A DNA stretch of 64,000 bases. Source: Streptomyces bottropensis ATCC 25435 (GTDB taxonomy: Bacteria; Actinomycetota; Actinomycetes; Streptomycetales; Streptomycetaceae). Below are positions 43,586 to 52,313 of this stretch, one piece after another; position 1 is the stretch's first letter; each line of letters opens with the position of its first letter. The position numbers and the translations under genes are program-made. Below the pieces are notes generated by a model. The model made no database searches. It saw only the letters and a program-made list of their open reading frames with translations, and was not told where the DNA came from. The stretch covers positions 7,399,519 to 7,463,518 of the forward strand of contig NZ_KB911581.1 in NCBI RefSeq assembly GCF_000383595.1, in the 5' to 3' direction.

Positions 43586-44830
43586 ATGACGACTGAACTG
43601 CGGCCACTGCGCAAGGAAGACTGGAACGTCTGGTACGACAACCTCGTCCGCGCCTTCGGCGGCACCCCCGAACCGCCGGAGGAGCGCGAGTTGTGGCAGG
43701 CGCTCACTCCGTACGAGCGCTCCGTCGGCGTGTGGGAAGGGGACCAATGCGTGGGTACGGCGGGGGCGTTCGACTTCCGTCTCGCGGTGCCCGGCGGCTC
43801 GGTCGTCCCCGCGGCGGGCGTCACGATGGTCGGTGTCGCGGCCACGCACCGTCGGCGCGGGGTGCTGACGTCCATGATGCGGCGGCAGTTGGACGACATC
43901 CGTTCCTGGGGCGAGCCGCTGGCCGTGCTGACCGCGTCGGAACCGGCGATCTACGGCCGGTTCGGATACGGCCTCGCCACGCGCCGGCTCACCGCCGACA
44001 TCGACACCGCCCGGGTACGGGTGTCCGTACCGCCCGGTACCGATGACGTACGGCTGCGCTACGCCGACCCCGCGGAGGTGCTCGACGCGTGCGAGGCGGT
44101 GTACGCCCGCCAAGTGCCGGAGCGGCCCGGGATGCTGGCCCGGCGGCCCGGCTGGGCGCAGGCGGATCTGCTCGACACGGAGCGCCATCGGGGCGGGGCC
44201 TCGCCCCTGCAGTGCGTGGTGGCCGAGCGGGCCGACGGCGACGGTTCCGCCGTGGTCGGGTACGCGCGGTTCCGGATCAAGTCCGACTGGGGGCCGAGCG
44301 GGGCGGAGGGCGTCGTCCAGCTGAGCGCGTTCCAGGCCCTGGACCCCGCCGCGCGCGCCGCCCTGTGGCGGTTCCTCTTCGACATCGACCTGACGTCGCG
44401 CGTCGTCGCCCACCGGCTGCCCGTTGACGAGCCCGCGCTGCACCTGGTGTCGGACATCCGCCGCTGCGGACTGCGGATGACGGACGACCTGTATCTCCGG
44501 CTGGTGGACGTCGGCGCGGCCCTGCGTCTGCGGACCTATCAGGCTCCGTTGGACGTGGTGTTCGAGGTCGAGGACTCCTTCTGCCCCTGGAACGAGGGTC
44601 GTTGGCGGCTCACCGGCGACCCGAAGGGCGCGACCTGCGAGCGGACCGCCGACGCCGCCGATCTCTCCCTGTCCGTACGGGAGTTGGGGTCGGCCTATCT
44701 GGGCGGTGTGAGCCTGTCCGCCCTGGCCGCGGCCGGGCTGGTGCGGGAGCTGCGGGAGGGGGCGCTGGCGGAGGCGTCCGTGGGGTTCCTCGCGTCGGGG
44801 CCGGCGCCCTGGCTGCCGCACGGGTTCTAG
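43586..44830 (+). CDS. Eis-like GNAT family N-acetyltransferase
   Basis: 414 residues with the Eis layout: N-terminal GNAT domain with the acetyl-CoA loop VAATHRRRGVLTSMM, second GNAT-like domain, SCP2-like C-terminal domain, and the free C-terminal Phe (PHGF) whose carboxylate acts as base in Eis. Eis enzymes acetylate amines including aminoglycosides; the native substrate is unknown. ATG 43586 has no ribosome site, and a -10-like TAGGCA lies eight bases upstream, so the mRNA may be leaderless. Confidence 0.85.
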   Translation: MTTELRPLRKEDWNVWYDNLVRAFGGTPEPPEERELWQALTPYERSVGVWEGDQCVGTAGAFDFRLAVPGGSVVPAAGVTMVGVAATHRRRGVLTSMMRRQLDDIRSWGEPLAVLTASEPAIYGRFGYGLATRRLTADIDTARVRVSVPPGTDDVRLRYADPAEVLDACEAVYARQVPERPGMLARRPGWAQADLLDTERHRGGASPLQCVVAERADGDGSAVVGYARFRIKSDWGPSGAEGVVQLSAFQALDPAARAALWRFLFDIDLTSRVVAHRLPVDEPALHLVSDIRRCGLRMTDDLYLRLVDVGAALRLRTYQAPLDVVFEVEDSFCPWNEGRWRLTGDPKGATCERTADAADLSLSVRELGSAYLGGVSLSALAAAGLVRELREGALAEASVGFLASGPAPWLPHGF

Positions 44831-44867
44831 GGCGCGGAGCCCGAACCCGGCCCGGCGGTCCGGGGGA

Positions 44868-45692
44868 TCACCTCTGCTGGCAGGACGGGCACCAGAAGAG
44901 GTTGCGGGCGGCGAGGTCGGCGGTGCGGATCTCGCCGCCGCACAGATGGCAGGGCATGCTCGCCCTGCGGTACACGTACACCTCGCCGCCGTGGTCGTCG
45001 ACGCGGGGCGGGCGGCCCATGGCCTCGGGCGTGTGTTCCGGGCGGACGGTGTCGATGCGGTTGTGCCGCACCCCCTCGCGCATGAGGCCGACGAGGTCGG
45101 CCCAGATCGCGTCCCACTCCGCCGGGGTGACGTCCTTGCCCGCCCGGTACGGGTCGATGCCGTGCCGGAAGAGGACCTCCGCGCGGTAGACGTTGCCGAC
45201 GCCCGCGATCACCTTCTGGTCCAGGAGCAGCGCGGCGATCGTCGTACGGCTGCGGGAGACACGGGCGTACGCGCGGGCCGGGTCCGCGTCGGCGCGGAGC
45301 GGGTCGGGGCCGAGGCGCGCGTGCACCGCCTGCTTCTCGGCGTTCGTGATCAGGGCGCAGGTCGTCGGACCGCGCAGGTCCATGTACGACGTGTCGTTGC
45401 GCAGCCGCAGGCGGACGGTGTCCGTGGGCGGGGGCGCGGGGGCCGGCCCGAAGGTGACCTTGCCGAAGAGGCCCAGGTGGATGTGCACCCGCTCCTCGGC
45501 GTCCGGGTCGCCGAAGTGCAGGAAGAGGTGTTTGCCGTGGGCCTCGGCGGTGTGGAGGGGGGCGCCGGTGAGGAGGGCCGCGGCGTCACTGAACTTGCCC
45601 TGGGGGCTGGTGACGTGAGTGGGCCGGCCGCCACCGCCGAAGCGGGCCAGGCAGTCTTCGGCGAGTCGGTGGATGGTGTGCCCCTCCGGCAC
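44868..45692 (-). CDS. Fpg/Nei-type DNA glycosylase/AP lyase (Nei2-like)
   Basis: 274 residues. Removes oxidised bases and nicks the abasic site. The N-terminal catalytic Pro2-Glu3 (MPEGHTIHRLA), the H2TH region (LLLDQKVIAGVGNVYRAEVLF) and a C-terminal zinc finger (CHLCGG ... FWCPSCQQR) are all present. GTG 45692 has GGAGG upstream; after initiator Met removal Pro becomes N-terminal as required. Confidence 0.92.
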   Translation of the reverse strand: MPEGHTIHRLAEDCLARFGGGGRPTHVTSPQGKFSDAAALLTGAPLHTAEAHGKHLFLHFGDPDAEERVHIHLGLFGKVTFGPAPAPPPTDTVRLRLRNDTSYMDLRGPTTCALITNAEKQAVHARLGPDPLRADADPARAYARVSRSRTTIAALLLDQKVIAGVGNVYRAEVLFRHGIDPYRAGKDVTPAEWDAIWADLVGLMREGVRHNRIDTVRPEHTPEAMGRPPRVDDHGGEVYVYRRASMPCHLCGGEIRTADLAARNLFWCPSCQQR

Positions 45693-45760
45693 GGGGTCCT
45701 CCGGGGGTTCGGCAGGGGGGTGGGTGGCCGGCGTGCGATTTCGGGTGCGGGTGGGGTGGG

Positions 45761-45829
45761 GGTCGCTCGCGCAGTTCCCCGAGCCCCTGGCGTGCCGGGG
45801 CTGCGCCCTCCGCACGCCGGGGGCTCGGG
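45761..45829 (-). repeat. Dispersed repeat copy overlapping the rpiB terminator
   Basis: GCGCAGTTCCCCGAGCCCCT is a variant repeat core (45769-45788). Arms 45778-45795 and 45812-45829 form an 18-bp stem with one mismatch, just after the rpiB stop. Confidence 0.75.
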
Positions 45830-45834
45830 TCGTC

Positions 45835-46320
45835 TCAGCCCTGGGGGTGGTGTGCCGGGACGGGCGGGAGGTCGCCGGTCGTTTCGTACGCCGCCAGCAT
45901 GTCGATGCGGCGGATGTGGCGCTCGTCACCGGAGAACGGGGTGTTGAGGAAGGTCTCGACGAACTTCGTCGCGTCCTCCTGGGAGTGCATGCGGGCGCCG
46001 ACGGCGACGACGTTGGCGTTGTTGTGCTCGCGGCCCAGCGCGGCGGTCTCGGCGCTCCACGCGAGGGCGGCGCGGACACCGGCCACCTTGTTCGCGGCGA
46101 TCTGCTCCCCGTTGCCGGAGCCACCGATGACGATGCCGAGGGACCCGGGGTCCGCGGCCGTGCGCTCCGCCGCGCGGAGGCAGAACGGCGGGTAGTCGTC
46201 CTGGGCGTCGTAGATGTGGGGACCGCAGTCGACGGCCTCGTGGCCGGCGGCCTTCAGCCACTCCACGAGGTGGTTCTTGAATTCGTATCCGGCGTGATCA
46301 GAGCCGAGGTAGACGCGCAT
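45835..46320 (-). CDS. rpiB: Ribose-5-phosphate isomerase B
   Basis: 161 residues starting MRVYLGSDHAGYEFKNHL, with IVIGGSGNGEQIAANKVAGVRAAL and EHNNANVVAVGAR, the LacAB/RpiB signature. Interconverts ribose-5-P and ribulose-5-P. Actinobacterial RpiB uses a Glu base in place of the E. coli Cys; GSGNGE is consistent with that. ATG 46320 has a weak ribosome site. Confidence 0.95.
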   Translation of the reverse strand: MRVYLGSDHAGYEFKNHLVEWLKAAGHEAVDCGPHIYDAQDDYPPFCLRAAERTAADPGSLGIVIGGSGNGEQIAANKVAGVRAALAWSAETAALGREHNNANVVAVGARMHSQEDATKFVETFLNTPFSGDERHIRRIDMLAAYETTGDLPPVPAHHPQG

Positions 46321-46403
46321 GGTCCGAGTGTGACACGCGCGTTTCGGCGCGGCACGACGGGGTGCTGACCGATGAAACCTGACACCAGGCCAAGGAAGCT
46401 CAA

Positions 46404-46430
46404 GTAAACCTCAAGTAACAATCTGGATTC
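46404..46430 (+). promoter_or_regulatory. Candidate GlnR-type operator upstream of the amino-acid permease
   Basis: GTAAA (46404-46408), GTAAC (46415-46419) and GATTC (46426-46430) are spaced exactly six bases apart, within the 11-bp direct repeat CTCAAGTAA. This is the spacing of GlnR sites (gTnAC-n6-GaAAC), though the last 5-mer is a poor match. Confidence 0.4.
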
Positions 46431-46595
46431 AAAGGCCCGGGAGTACTTTCGCCTCCGATTCACTGGACCGATCTTTATGGCGGCCCACCCGGCTCCCGGC
46501 TGCCGGCTCTCGTTTCCCGCTCGTACGAGAGTCGATCGGGGGTCGCTGGGCAGACGCACGGAAGTCCCCACAACGGCGCAAAGGAAACCTCCCCC

Positions 46596-48053
46596 ATGAC
46601 CTCGCAGCCGACCCTGCCTCCCCAGGCGGACGAGCCGGACTCGTCCTCTCCCCCCTCCCCAGGTCTGCACGCCGGCCTCAAGAACCGTCATCTGTCGATG
46701 ATCGCGATCGGCGGTGTGATCGGGGCCGGCCTGTTCGTCGGATCGAGTTCCGGCATCAGGACCGCCGGTCCCGGCATCCTCCTGTCCTACGCGCTCGTCG
46801 GCACGATGGTGGTGCTGGTGATGCGGATGCTCGGCGAGATGTCCGCCGCGAACCCGACGTCGGGGTCGTTCTCGGCCCACGCCGACCGCGCGCTCGGGCG
46901 CTGGGCCGGGTTCTCGATCGGCTGGCTGTACTGGTTCTTCTGGGTCGTCGTGCTCGCGGTCGAGGCGACCGCGGGTGCGGTGATCCTGGAGGGCTGGATC
47001 CCGGCGGTGCCGCAGTGGGGCTGGGCGTTGATCGTGATGGTCGTGCTGACCGCCACGAACCTGGTCTCGGTGGGCTCCTACGGTGAGTTCGAGTTCTGGT
47101 TCGCCGGGATCAAGGTCGTCGCGATCGCCGCGTTCATCGTGGTGGGCGGTCTCGCGGTGTTCGGCGTACTGCCGGGGGCCGACACCGACAAGGCCGGGCT
47201 GTCCAACCTGACCGACCACGGCGGGTTCCTGCCCCACGGCCCGGGCGCGATCCTCATCGGTGTCCTGCTGGTCGTCTTCTCCTTCATGGGCAGCGAGATC
47301 GCCACGCTGGCCGCCGGGGAGACGGAGAACCCGCAGAAGGCCGTCACCAAGTCGACCAACAGCATCATCTGGCGGATCGGCGTCTTCTATCTCGGCTCGA
47401 TCTTCGTCGTGGTCACGCTGCTGCCGTGGAACGACCCGTCGATCAAGGAGAAGGGCTCCTACGTCGCCGCCCTGGACTCCCTCGGGATCGCGCACGCCGG
47501 TCAGATCATGAACTTCATCGTGCTGACGTCGGTGCTGTCCTGTCTGAACTCCGGTCTGTACACGGCCTCGCGCATGGCCTTCTCGCTGGGCGAGCGCGGG
47601 GACGCGCCGCGCGCGTTCGGCCGGACGAACGCGCGCGGTGTGCCGATGGCGGCCATCCTCTCCTCGGTGGTGTTCGGGTTCGTCGCGGTCATCTTCAACT
47701 ACTTCTTCCCCGAGGGTGTCTTCCTCTTCCTCGTCAACTCCTCTGGCGCGGTCGCCCTGTTCGTGTGGCTCGTCATCTGCTTCTCGCAGCTGCGCATGCG
47801 CAAGATCATCGAGCGGGAGTCGCCGGAGAAGCTCGTCGTGAAGATGTGGCTGTACCCGTACCTGACGTGGGCCACGATCGGGCTGATCCTCTTCGTCCTC
47901 GGCTACATGCTCACCGACACCGAGCACGGCAACCGCGAGATCCTGCTGCTGTCGCTGCTGGTCGCCGCGGTCGTCGTCGGCATCGCGGTCGTCAAGGAGA
48001 GGCTCGGCGGGCGGAAGTCCGCCGCCGCCGAGGTGACCGACAAGGTGCACTGA
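46596..48053 (+). CDS. Amino-acid permease (APC superfamily, AAT family)
   Basis: 485 residues, about twelve membrane helices. The first has the family substrate motif IAIGGVIGAGLFVGSS; FSFMGSEIATLAAGETENPQKAV is the conserved helix 6 region. Closest in style to GabP/AnsP/ProY-type importers; substrate not assignable. ATG 46596 has AAAGGAAA upstream. A 40-codon frame starting at 46477 ends as ATGA across the permease start and could couple translation. Confidence 0.9.
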   Translation: MTSQPTLPPQADEPDSSSPPSPGLHAGLKNRHLSMIAIGGVIGAGLFVGSSSGIRTAGPGILLSYALVGTMVVLVMRMLGEMSAANPTSGSFSAHADRALGRWAGFSIGWLYWFFWVVVLAVEATAGAVILEGWIPAVPQWGWALIVMVVLTATNLVSVGSYGEFEFWFAGIKVVAIAAFIVVGGLAVFGVLPGADTDKAGLSNLTDHGGFLPHGPGAILIGVLLVVFSFMGSEIATLAAGETENPQKAVTKSTNSIIWRIGVFYLGSIFVVVTLLPWNDPSIKEKGSYVAALDSLGIAHAGQIMNFIVLTSVLSCLNSGLYTASRMAFSLGERGDAPRAFGRTNARGVPMAAILSSVVFGFVAVIFNYFFPEGVFLFLVNSSGAVALFVWLVICFSQLRMRKIIERESPEKLVVKMWLYPYLTWATIGLILFVLGYMLTDTEHGNREILLLSLLVAAVVVGIAVVKERLGGRKSAAAEVTDKVH

Positions 48054-48069
48054 GATCCTGGCATGTTCC

Positions 48070-48104
48070 GGGGCCCGGTGGCGGTTCGTCCGCCGCCGGG
48101 CCCC
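48070..48104. terminator. Bidirectional terminator between permease and kinase genes
   Basis: 15-base arms 48070-48084 and 48090-48104 (one G-T pair), loop TTCGT. Confidence 0.8.
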
Positions 48105-48142
48105 GTTTCGTCGTCCGGGGGCCTACGGAGAGGTCCGGGGCC

Positions 48143-50104
48143 CTACAGAGGGGTGAAGGTCTTCTCGACCTTCTCGTAGACCGGGACGGCGCGGTCCTCG
48201 ATGTCGGGGTGGTACCAGGTGGTCAGCTGGTACGACTTGCCGCCGGTGTTGAAGCCGAGGGACCGGACGTGCCAGGGCAGTTCCTGGGCGGTCACGGTGT
48301 ACTCCCACACGACGGCGGGCTCGCCCCGGAACTCGGTCTCCTCCAGACGGATCCGGGTGTATCCCGGCCCCTCACCGGTGCTCCTCTCCTTCTTCCGCCA
48401 CTGCTCCATGAGGTCGCCGCGCGCGAGTGAGGCCTTGCCGACGATCTCCTGCCGGGCGTCGGGCGAGGTGTAGTGCACCTCCGCCCCGGCATGCACCTCC
48501 CGCGAGAAGCCGTCCGGCGGCACCCAGGCGAACACGCCGGCCTCCGTACGGGCGCCGGGCGGCAGTCGGGGCGGGCGGGAGGTGCCGGCGACGGTGGGGG
48601 CGGGGGTGCCGGTGGGGGTCTCGCTGGAGTGGGACGCCGAGGACGACGGCTTGTCGGTCCCTCCGTCGCGCGAGCCGTTCAGCGCCGGTACGAGGACCGC
48701 GGCTACGGCAGCGGTCGCGGCGAGGGTCGTGGCCGCGATGAGGGCCGGGCGGCGGTGCTTCGGCCGGGGGGCCGGGGGTGCTGTGGGGGTGGCGGGTTCT
48801 GTGCGGTCTGCGGGCTCTGTGGACTCTGTGGGTTCTGTGGACTCTGTGAGTTCCGTGGGATCTGTGGGTTCCGTGTGCCTTGTGCGGCTTGATGGCACGG
48901 GCGGGGCCTCGGAGGAGGCGCTGGGGGGCGGGGAGAGGGAGCGGTTGAGGACGGGGGTGGTGGGTCGGTCGGGTTGGGGAGTGGTGGCGAGGGTGGGGGT
49001 GGGGGTGGGGTACGGGTCCGATGCGGGCGGGGTCGGTGGTCGCGGGTCGGGGTGTGTGTGCGGGTGCGGTGCGGGCTCGGGGTGCGGTGCGAGCTCGGGG
49101 GCGGGACGGTTCCGTACGGTCGGCGTCGGGTGTATCGGGGTGGGGCGGGCGGTGGGTGTGGGCTCCGGGGGCGCCGCAGGCTTCGCCGCGGGGTGCGTGG
49201 GGGCGGCTCCCGGCTCCTCCGCGTCGTCCGACGGCCCCGGCCTCGTCGTCGGGGTGGTCGTGGGCGGGTCGGTGGCGATGTGGCGGAGCGTCTCGGTGAG
49301 TTCGCGCACGCCGGGACGGGACTCCGGTTCCTTCTTGAGGAGGGCGGCGAGCAGGTCGTGGAGGGGGCCCGCGGCCGTGGGGAGTTCCGGCTCCTCGTAG
49401 AGGACCGCGTGCAGGGTGGCGAGGGTGGTGGCGCGGGAGAAGGGGGAGCGGCCACCGAGCGCCGCGCAGAGGGTGGCGCCGAGGGACCACAGGTCGGAGG
49501 GCGGCCCCTGCGGACGGCCGGAGACCCGCTCGGGGGCCATGTAGTCGGGGGAGCCGACGAGCATGCCGGCCATGGTGAGGGCCTCGGCGTTGTGGATGGC
49601 GGCGATGCCGAAGTCGGTGAGGACGGCGTGAGGGGCGCCTGCGCGTTTGACGAGGACGTTGGCCGGTTTGATGTCGCGGTGCAGGACGCCCTGGGCGTGC
49701 ACCTGGCCCAGCGCGTCGACGAGTTGGAGGCCGATCCGGGCGGTGGCCCGTACGTCGAGGGGGCCGTCCTGCGCCACGAGTTGCTCCAGGGAGCGGCCGT
49801 CGACCAGTTCCATGACGATCCAGAGCCGGTCGCCCGCGTCGACGACGTCGTAGACGCGTACGACATGGGGGTGGTCGATACGGGCCGTGGCCCGGGCCTC
49901 CCGCAGGGTTCGCTCGCGCCGGGTGCGGCTGTCCTCCGGGTCGAGACCGTCGATCCGCATTTCCTTGACGGCGACCTGCCGGTCGAGGATGTCGTCGGTG
50001 GCCCGCCAGACCCGGCCCATTCCACCTTGCCCGATGCTTTCGACCAGGCGATATCGGTCGGCCACCACAAGACCCGGAACACCGCCCCGTGTTATTTCCG
50101 GCAC
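48143..50104 (-). CDS. Transmembrane serine/threonine protein kinase (PknB type)
   Basis: 653 residues. Kinase domain about 15-275: Gly loop GQGGMGRVW, Lys in VAVKEM, HRDIKPANVLV, DFG, APERVSG. A Pro/Thr-rich juxtamembrane arm of about 200 residues follows, ending in a TEPTE/TESTEP repeat, one helix (LIAATTLAATAAVAAVLVPAL), and an external C-terminal domain of about 150 residues (no PASTA repeats) with WVPPDGFSREVHAG. GTG 50104 is preceded by GAAGGGGGG; a TTG seven codons earlier is possible. Ligand and targets unknown. Confidence 0.92.
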   Translation of the reverse strand: MPEITRGGVPGLVVADRYRLVESIGQGGMGRVWRATDDILDRQVAVKEMRIDGLDPEDSRTRRERTLREARATARIDHPHVVRVYDVVDAGDRLWIVMELVDGRSLEQLVAQDGPLDVRATARIGLQLVDALGQVHAQGVLHRDIKPANVLVKRAGAPHAVLTDFGIAAIHNAEALTMAGMLVGSPDYMAPERVSGRPQGPPSDLWSLGATLCAALGGRSPFSRATTLATLHAVLYEEPELPTAAGPLHDLLAALLKKEPESRPGVRELTETLRHIATDPPTTTPTTRPGPSDDAEEPGAAPTHPAAKPAAPPEPTPTARPTPIHPTPTVRNRPAPELAPHPEPAPHPHTHPDPRPPTPPASDPYPTPTPTLATTPQPDRPTTPVLNRSLSPPPSASSEAPPVPSSRTRHTEPTDPTELTESTEPTESTEPADRTEPATPTAPPAPRPKHRRPALIAATTLAATAAVAAVLVPALNGSRDGGTDKPSSSASHSSETPTGTPAPTVAGTSRPPRLPPGARTEAGVFAWVPPDGFSREVHAGAEVHYTSPDARQEIVGKASLARGDLMEQWRKKERSTGEGPGYTRIRLEETEFRGEPAVVWEYTVTAQELPWHVRSLGFNTGGKSYQLTTWYHPDIEDRAVPVYEKVEKTFTPL

Positions 50105-50270
50105 CCCCGTGCCCCCCTTCAACAAGTGACCTCATTTGCCACAGAAAAAACAAAAGGTCGCGCATTGGTCACACTTCGTGCCGCACCAGCATAGTGCCGA
50201 GAAATCTTGTGGTACCTCTTCAGAGGCCGTGAATTCAGGCACGGTCAGGGGGACGCAAGGGGGATGGAAC

Positions 50271-51053
50271 ATGAGTTCTCATCGTAGGACTGTCATCGCC
50301 GGATCGCTGCTCACCGCGTCGTTCACATCGGTGATGATCCTCGGCTTCGCGGCGTCGGCGGACGACGAGGGGGGATTGAGCAAGCATGGCGGAAAGACCG
50401 TGGACGCGGTACCGGCCGGAGTGAAGCTCTCGACACTGCTGTCCAAAGAGATCAAAGTCGACAACAAGTCGAAGGAAACGGATATCACCGGCGTCGTGAA
50501 GAACGAGGGCAGCAAGGCCAGCGGCGAAATCCGATTGCTCGTGGTCGGTTTCGACGCCCTTACGGTCAAGAACGTCGAGGGGTGTTCGGCCATTCCGGAG
50601 GGAGATCTTCCCGACGGCGCGAACAGCGGTTTCGCGTGCGCGATCGACGACCTGGCGGCCGGAAAGTCGAAGACGTATGCGATCGACGCCACGTACGACC
50701 TGAGCAAGAAGGGAAAGATCTGTCTTCCGGTCCAGAACGCCGACGGTTCGAAGACCTTCTGGCAGCAGGGTCCGGTGCCGTTCGGCGCGACCAACCAGGC
50801 ACCCAACGAGCCCGCCACCCCGCTGCTCCTCGGCACCGACAACAGCCCGGTCACCCCGGGCGGCGGTGACGACGGGGGCGGTGGCGGTAGCGGTGGTGGT
50901 GACCGTGGCGGGAAGGACGGCAAGCCGGACGAGCTGCCTCAGACCGGTCCGGCCGATCGCGTCCTGCCGCTCGGCATGACCGGCGCCGCGCTCATCTCGG
51001 CCGGCGCGGCGGGCCTGCGGTGGAACCGGCGGAGGGCCCGTCAGGAGTCCTGA
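50271..51053 (+). CDS. Sortase-anchored LPQTG surface protein
   Basis: 260 residues: signal peptide (VIAGSLLTASFTSVMILGFAAS), a beta-rich domain with cysteines (VEGCSAIPEGDL, GFACAIDDL), a Gly-rich spacer (GGGDDGGGGGSGGG), the sorting signal LPQTG, a short hydrophobic helix and a basic tail (RWNRRRARQES). ATG 50271 has AAGGGGG upstream. The binding target is unknown. Divergent from the kinase gene. Confidence 0.88.
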   Translation: MSSHRRTVIAGSLLTASFTSVMILGFAASADDEGGLSKHGGKTVDAVPAGVKLSTLLSKEIKVDNKSKETDITGVVKNEGSKASGEIRLLVVGFDALTVKNVEGCSAIPEGDLPDGANSGFACAIDDLAAGKSKTYAIDATYDLSKKGKICLPVQNADGSKTFWQQGPVPFGATNQAPNEPATPLLLGTDNSPVTPGGGDDGGGGGSGGGDRGGKDGKPDELPQTGPADRVLPLGMTGAALISAGAAGLRWNRRRARQES

Positions 51054-51075
51054 CCCGCCCGGGAGGAGACCGACG

Positions 51076-51157
51076 CGGCCGCGAGACCCGGCGAGCGGCC
51101 GGGCGGGGCGCTCGCGAAGCCCCGCCCCCCACTCGCGCGCTCGCCCGGTCGCGGCCG
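51076..51157. terminator. Large bidirectional hairpin
   Basis: Inner arms GGGCGGGGC (51101-51109) and GCCCCGCCC (51119-51127), with outer pairing CGGCCGCGA (from 51076) against TCGCGGCCG (to 51157). It lies between the convergent LPQTG and bioY genes. Confidence 0.75.
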
Positions 51158-51269
51158 TGACGCGGAAGGGGCTCGCCGGGGTGTGGTCGGAGCGGCCGAC
51201 CCGGCGAACCTCTCGGCGCGGGGCGCCGGTTCCAGCGCGGCGCCCGCTCGGCGGGGCCGAGCCGGCGCG

Positions 51270-51851
51270 TCACTTCCTCAGCAGCTTCCAGGCCGTCGGC
51301 AGCAGTCCCATGGCCAGGACGACCTTGACGGCGTCGCCGATCAGGAACGGCGTGAGGCCGAGGGCGACGGCGGAGGAGAGGCTGATGTCGGCGGTGGCGG
51401 CGAGGTACGGGACGCCCACGGCGTAGATGATCGCCTCGCCGACGAGCATCGTGCCCGCCATGCGCGCCGTCGAACGGTCGCCACCGCGTCGGGCCAGAGC
51501 GCCCACGGCGGCGACGGCCAGGATCATGCCGAGGATGTAGCCGAAGGAGACGCCGACACCGGAGGTGCCGTTCGCGAACCACGGCACACCGGCCAGACCG
51601 GCCAGGGCGTACAGGCTCAGCGAGGCGACACCGCGGCTCGCGCCCAGGGTGGTGCCGACGAGCAGGGCGGCGAAGGTCTGGCCGGTGACCGGCACCGGGG
51701 AGCCCGGCACGGGCACGGCGATCTGCGCGGCGAGCCCGGTGAGCGCGGCGCCGCCGACCACGAGCGCGAGGTCGCGGACGCGGGCGCCGGAGACGGGCAG
51801 GAGGTCGGCGAGGACCTCGCCGGGGCGGGCTGACGTGGCGGCGGTGCTCAT
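51270..51851 (-). CDS. bioY: Biotin transporter S component BioY
   Basis: 193-residue membrane protein, about six helices, with LALVVGGAALTGLAAQIAVPVPGSPVPVTGQTFAALLVG and GYILGMILAV, the BioY signature. Binds biotin, alone or with an ECF module, which is not in the window. ATG 51851 (MSTAATSAR) has GGAGTGA upstream; a start 13 codons earlier is possible. Confidence 0.93.
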   Translation of the reverse strand: MSTAATSARPGEVLADLLPVSGARVRDLALVVGGAALTGLAAQIAVPVPGSPVPVTGQTFAALLVGTTLGASRGVASLSLYALAGLAGVPWFANGTSGVGVSFGYILGMILAVAAVGALARRGGDRSTARMAGTMLVGEAIIYAVGVPYLAATADISLSSAVALGLTPFLIGDAVKVVLAMGLLPTAWKLLRK

Positions 51852-52159
51852 GTGCGGGCTCACTCCGGCGGGTGAAGACGGCAGGGACACGGTGACGCTA
51901 TCCCCGGGCCCGTGCCCCGGGCACCGTCAGCTCTCGACAAAGGGGGGAACGACCCCTTGGTGGGCTTCGGACAAAGGATGCGTGTTACACCCGGTACGGC
52001 GTGACGCCGGTCACTGAGGTGAGGTGGGTCGGGGCATCAAGAGGCGCCTCCCTAGGTTCTGTAGGGTTTCACCAATCGGGTCGTCGGCATGGACAGTTGC
52101 CGTCTCGCCCGTCGGTCGCCGTCTGGGCAGCGGTGGGCCGTTTTGCTAGCTTCGAGCGC
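51852..52159. other. Intergenic region upstream of bioY and the ROK leader
   Basis: 308 bases with the divergent promoters. GACAAAGG occurs twice (near 51937 and 51971), and AAGGGG...CCCCTT forms an inverted repeat in between. A -10-like TAGGGT near 52064 and TAGCTT at 52147-52152 point rightward. No gene seen. Confidence 0.4.
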
Positions 52160-52246
52160 ATGGTTGCTCAGGCCCGGTACTTCTCGTCGCGTCGCTACGT
52201 CGACCTGCGACGCGTGGGTACGGCCACCTGTCGCCGTCCCGGGTGA
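52160..52246 (+). CDS. Cysteine-containing leader peptide upstream of the ROK regulator
   Basis: 28 codons starting ATG 52160, product MVAQARYFSS then RRYVDLRRVGTATC and RRPG. The core matches a recurring Streptomyces putative leader peptide type (RRHVDLxRVxSAxC) found upstream of sulfur-related genes. A -10-like TAGCTT (52147-52152) would place transcription start at the ATG, making it leaderless. The stop is 67 bases from the ROK start. It probably senses ribosome stalling at the Cys or Arg codons (inference). Confidence 0.65.
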   Translation: MVAQARYFSSRRYVDLRRVGTATCRRPG

Positions 52247-52313
52247 GGCGGCTCCGGCACGCCTCGCCCTTCGAGACGGCGCAGTGTCGGACCCGTTCCC
52301 GAGGATGATCGTC

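Noticed and set aside
46254..48050. A 598-codon minus-strand frame opposite the amino-acid permease
   Set aside because: The + strand encodes a clear twelve-helix permease with family motifs; the antisense product is Arg/Asp/His-rich shadow.
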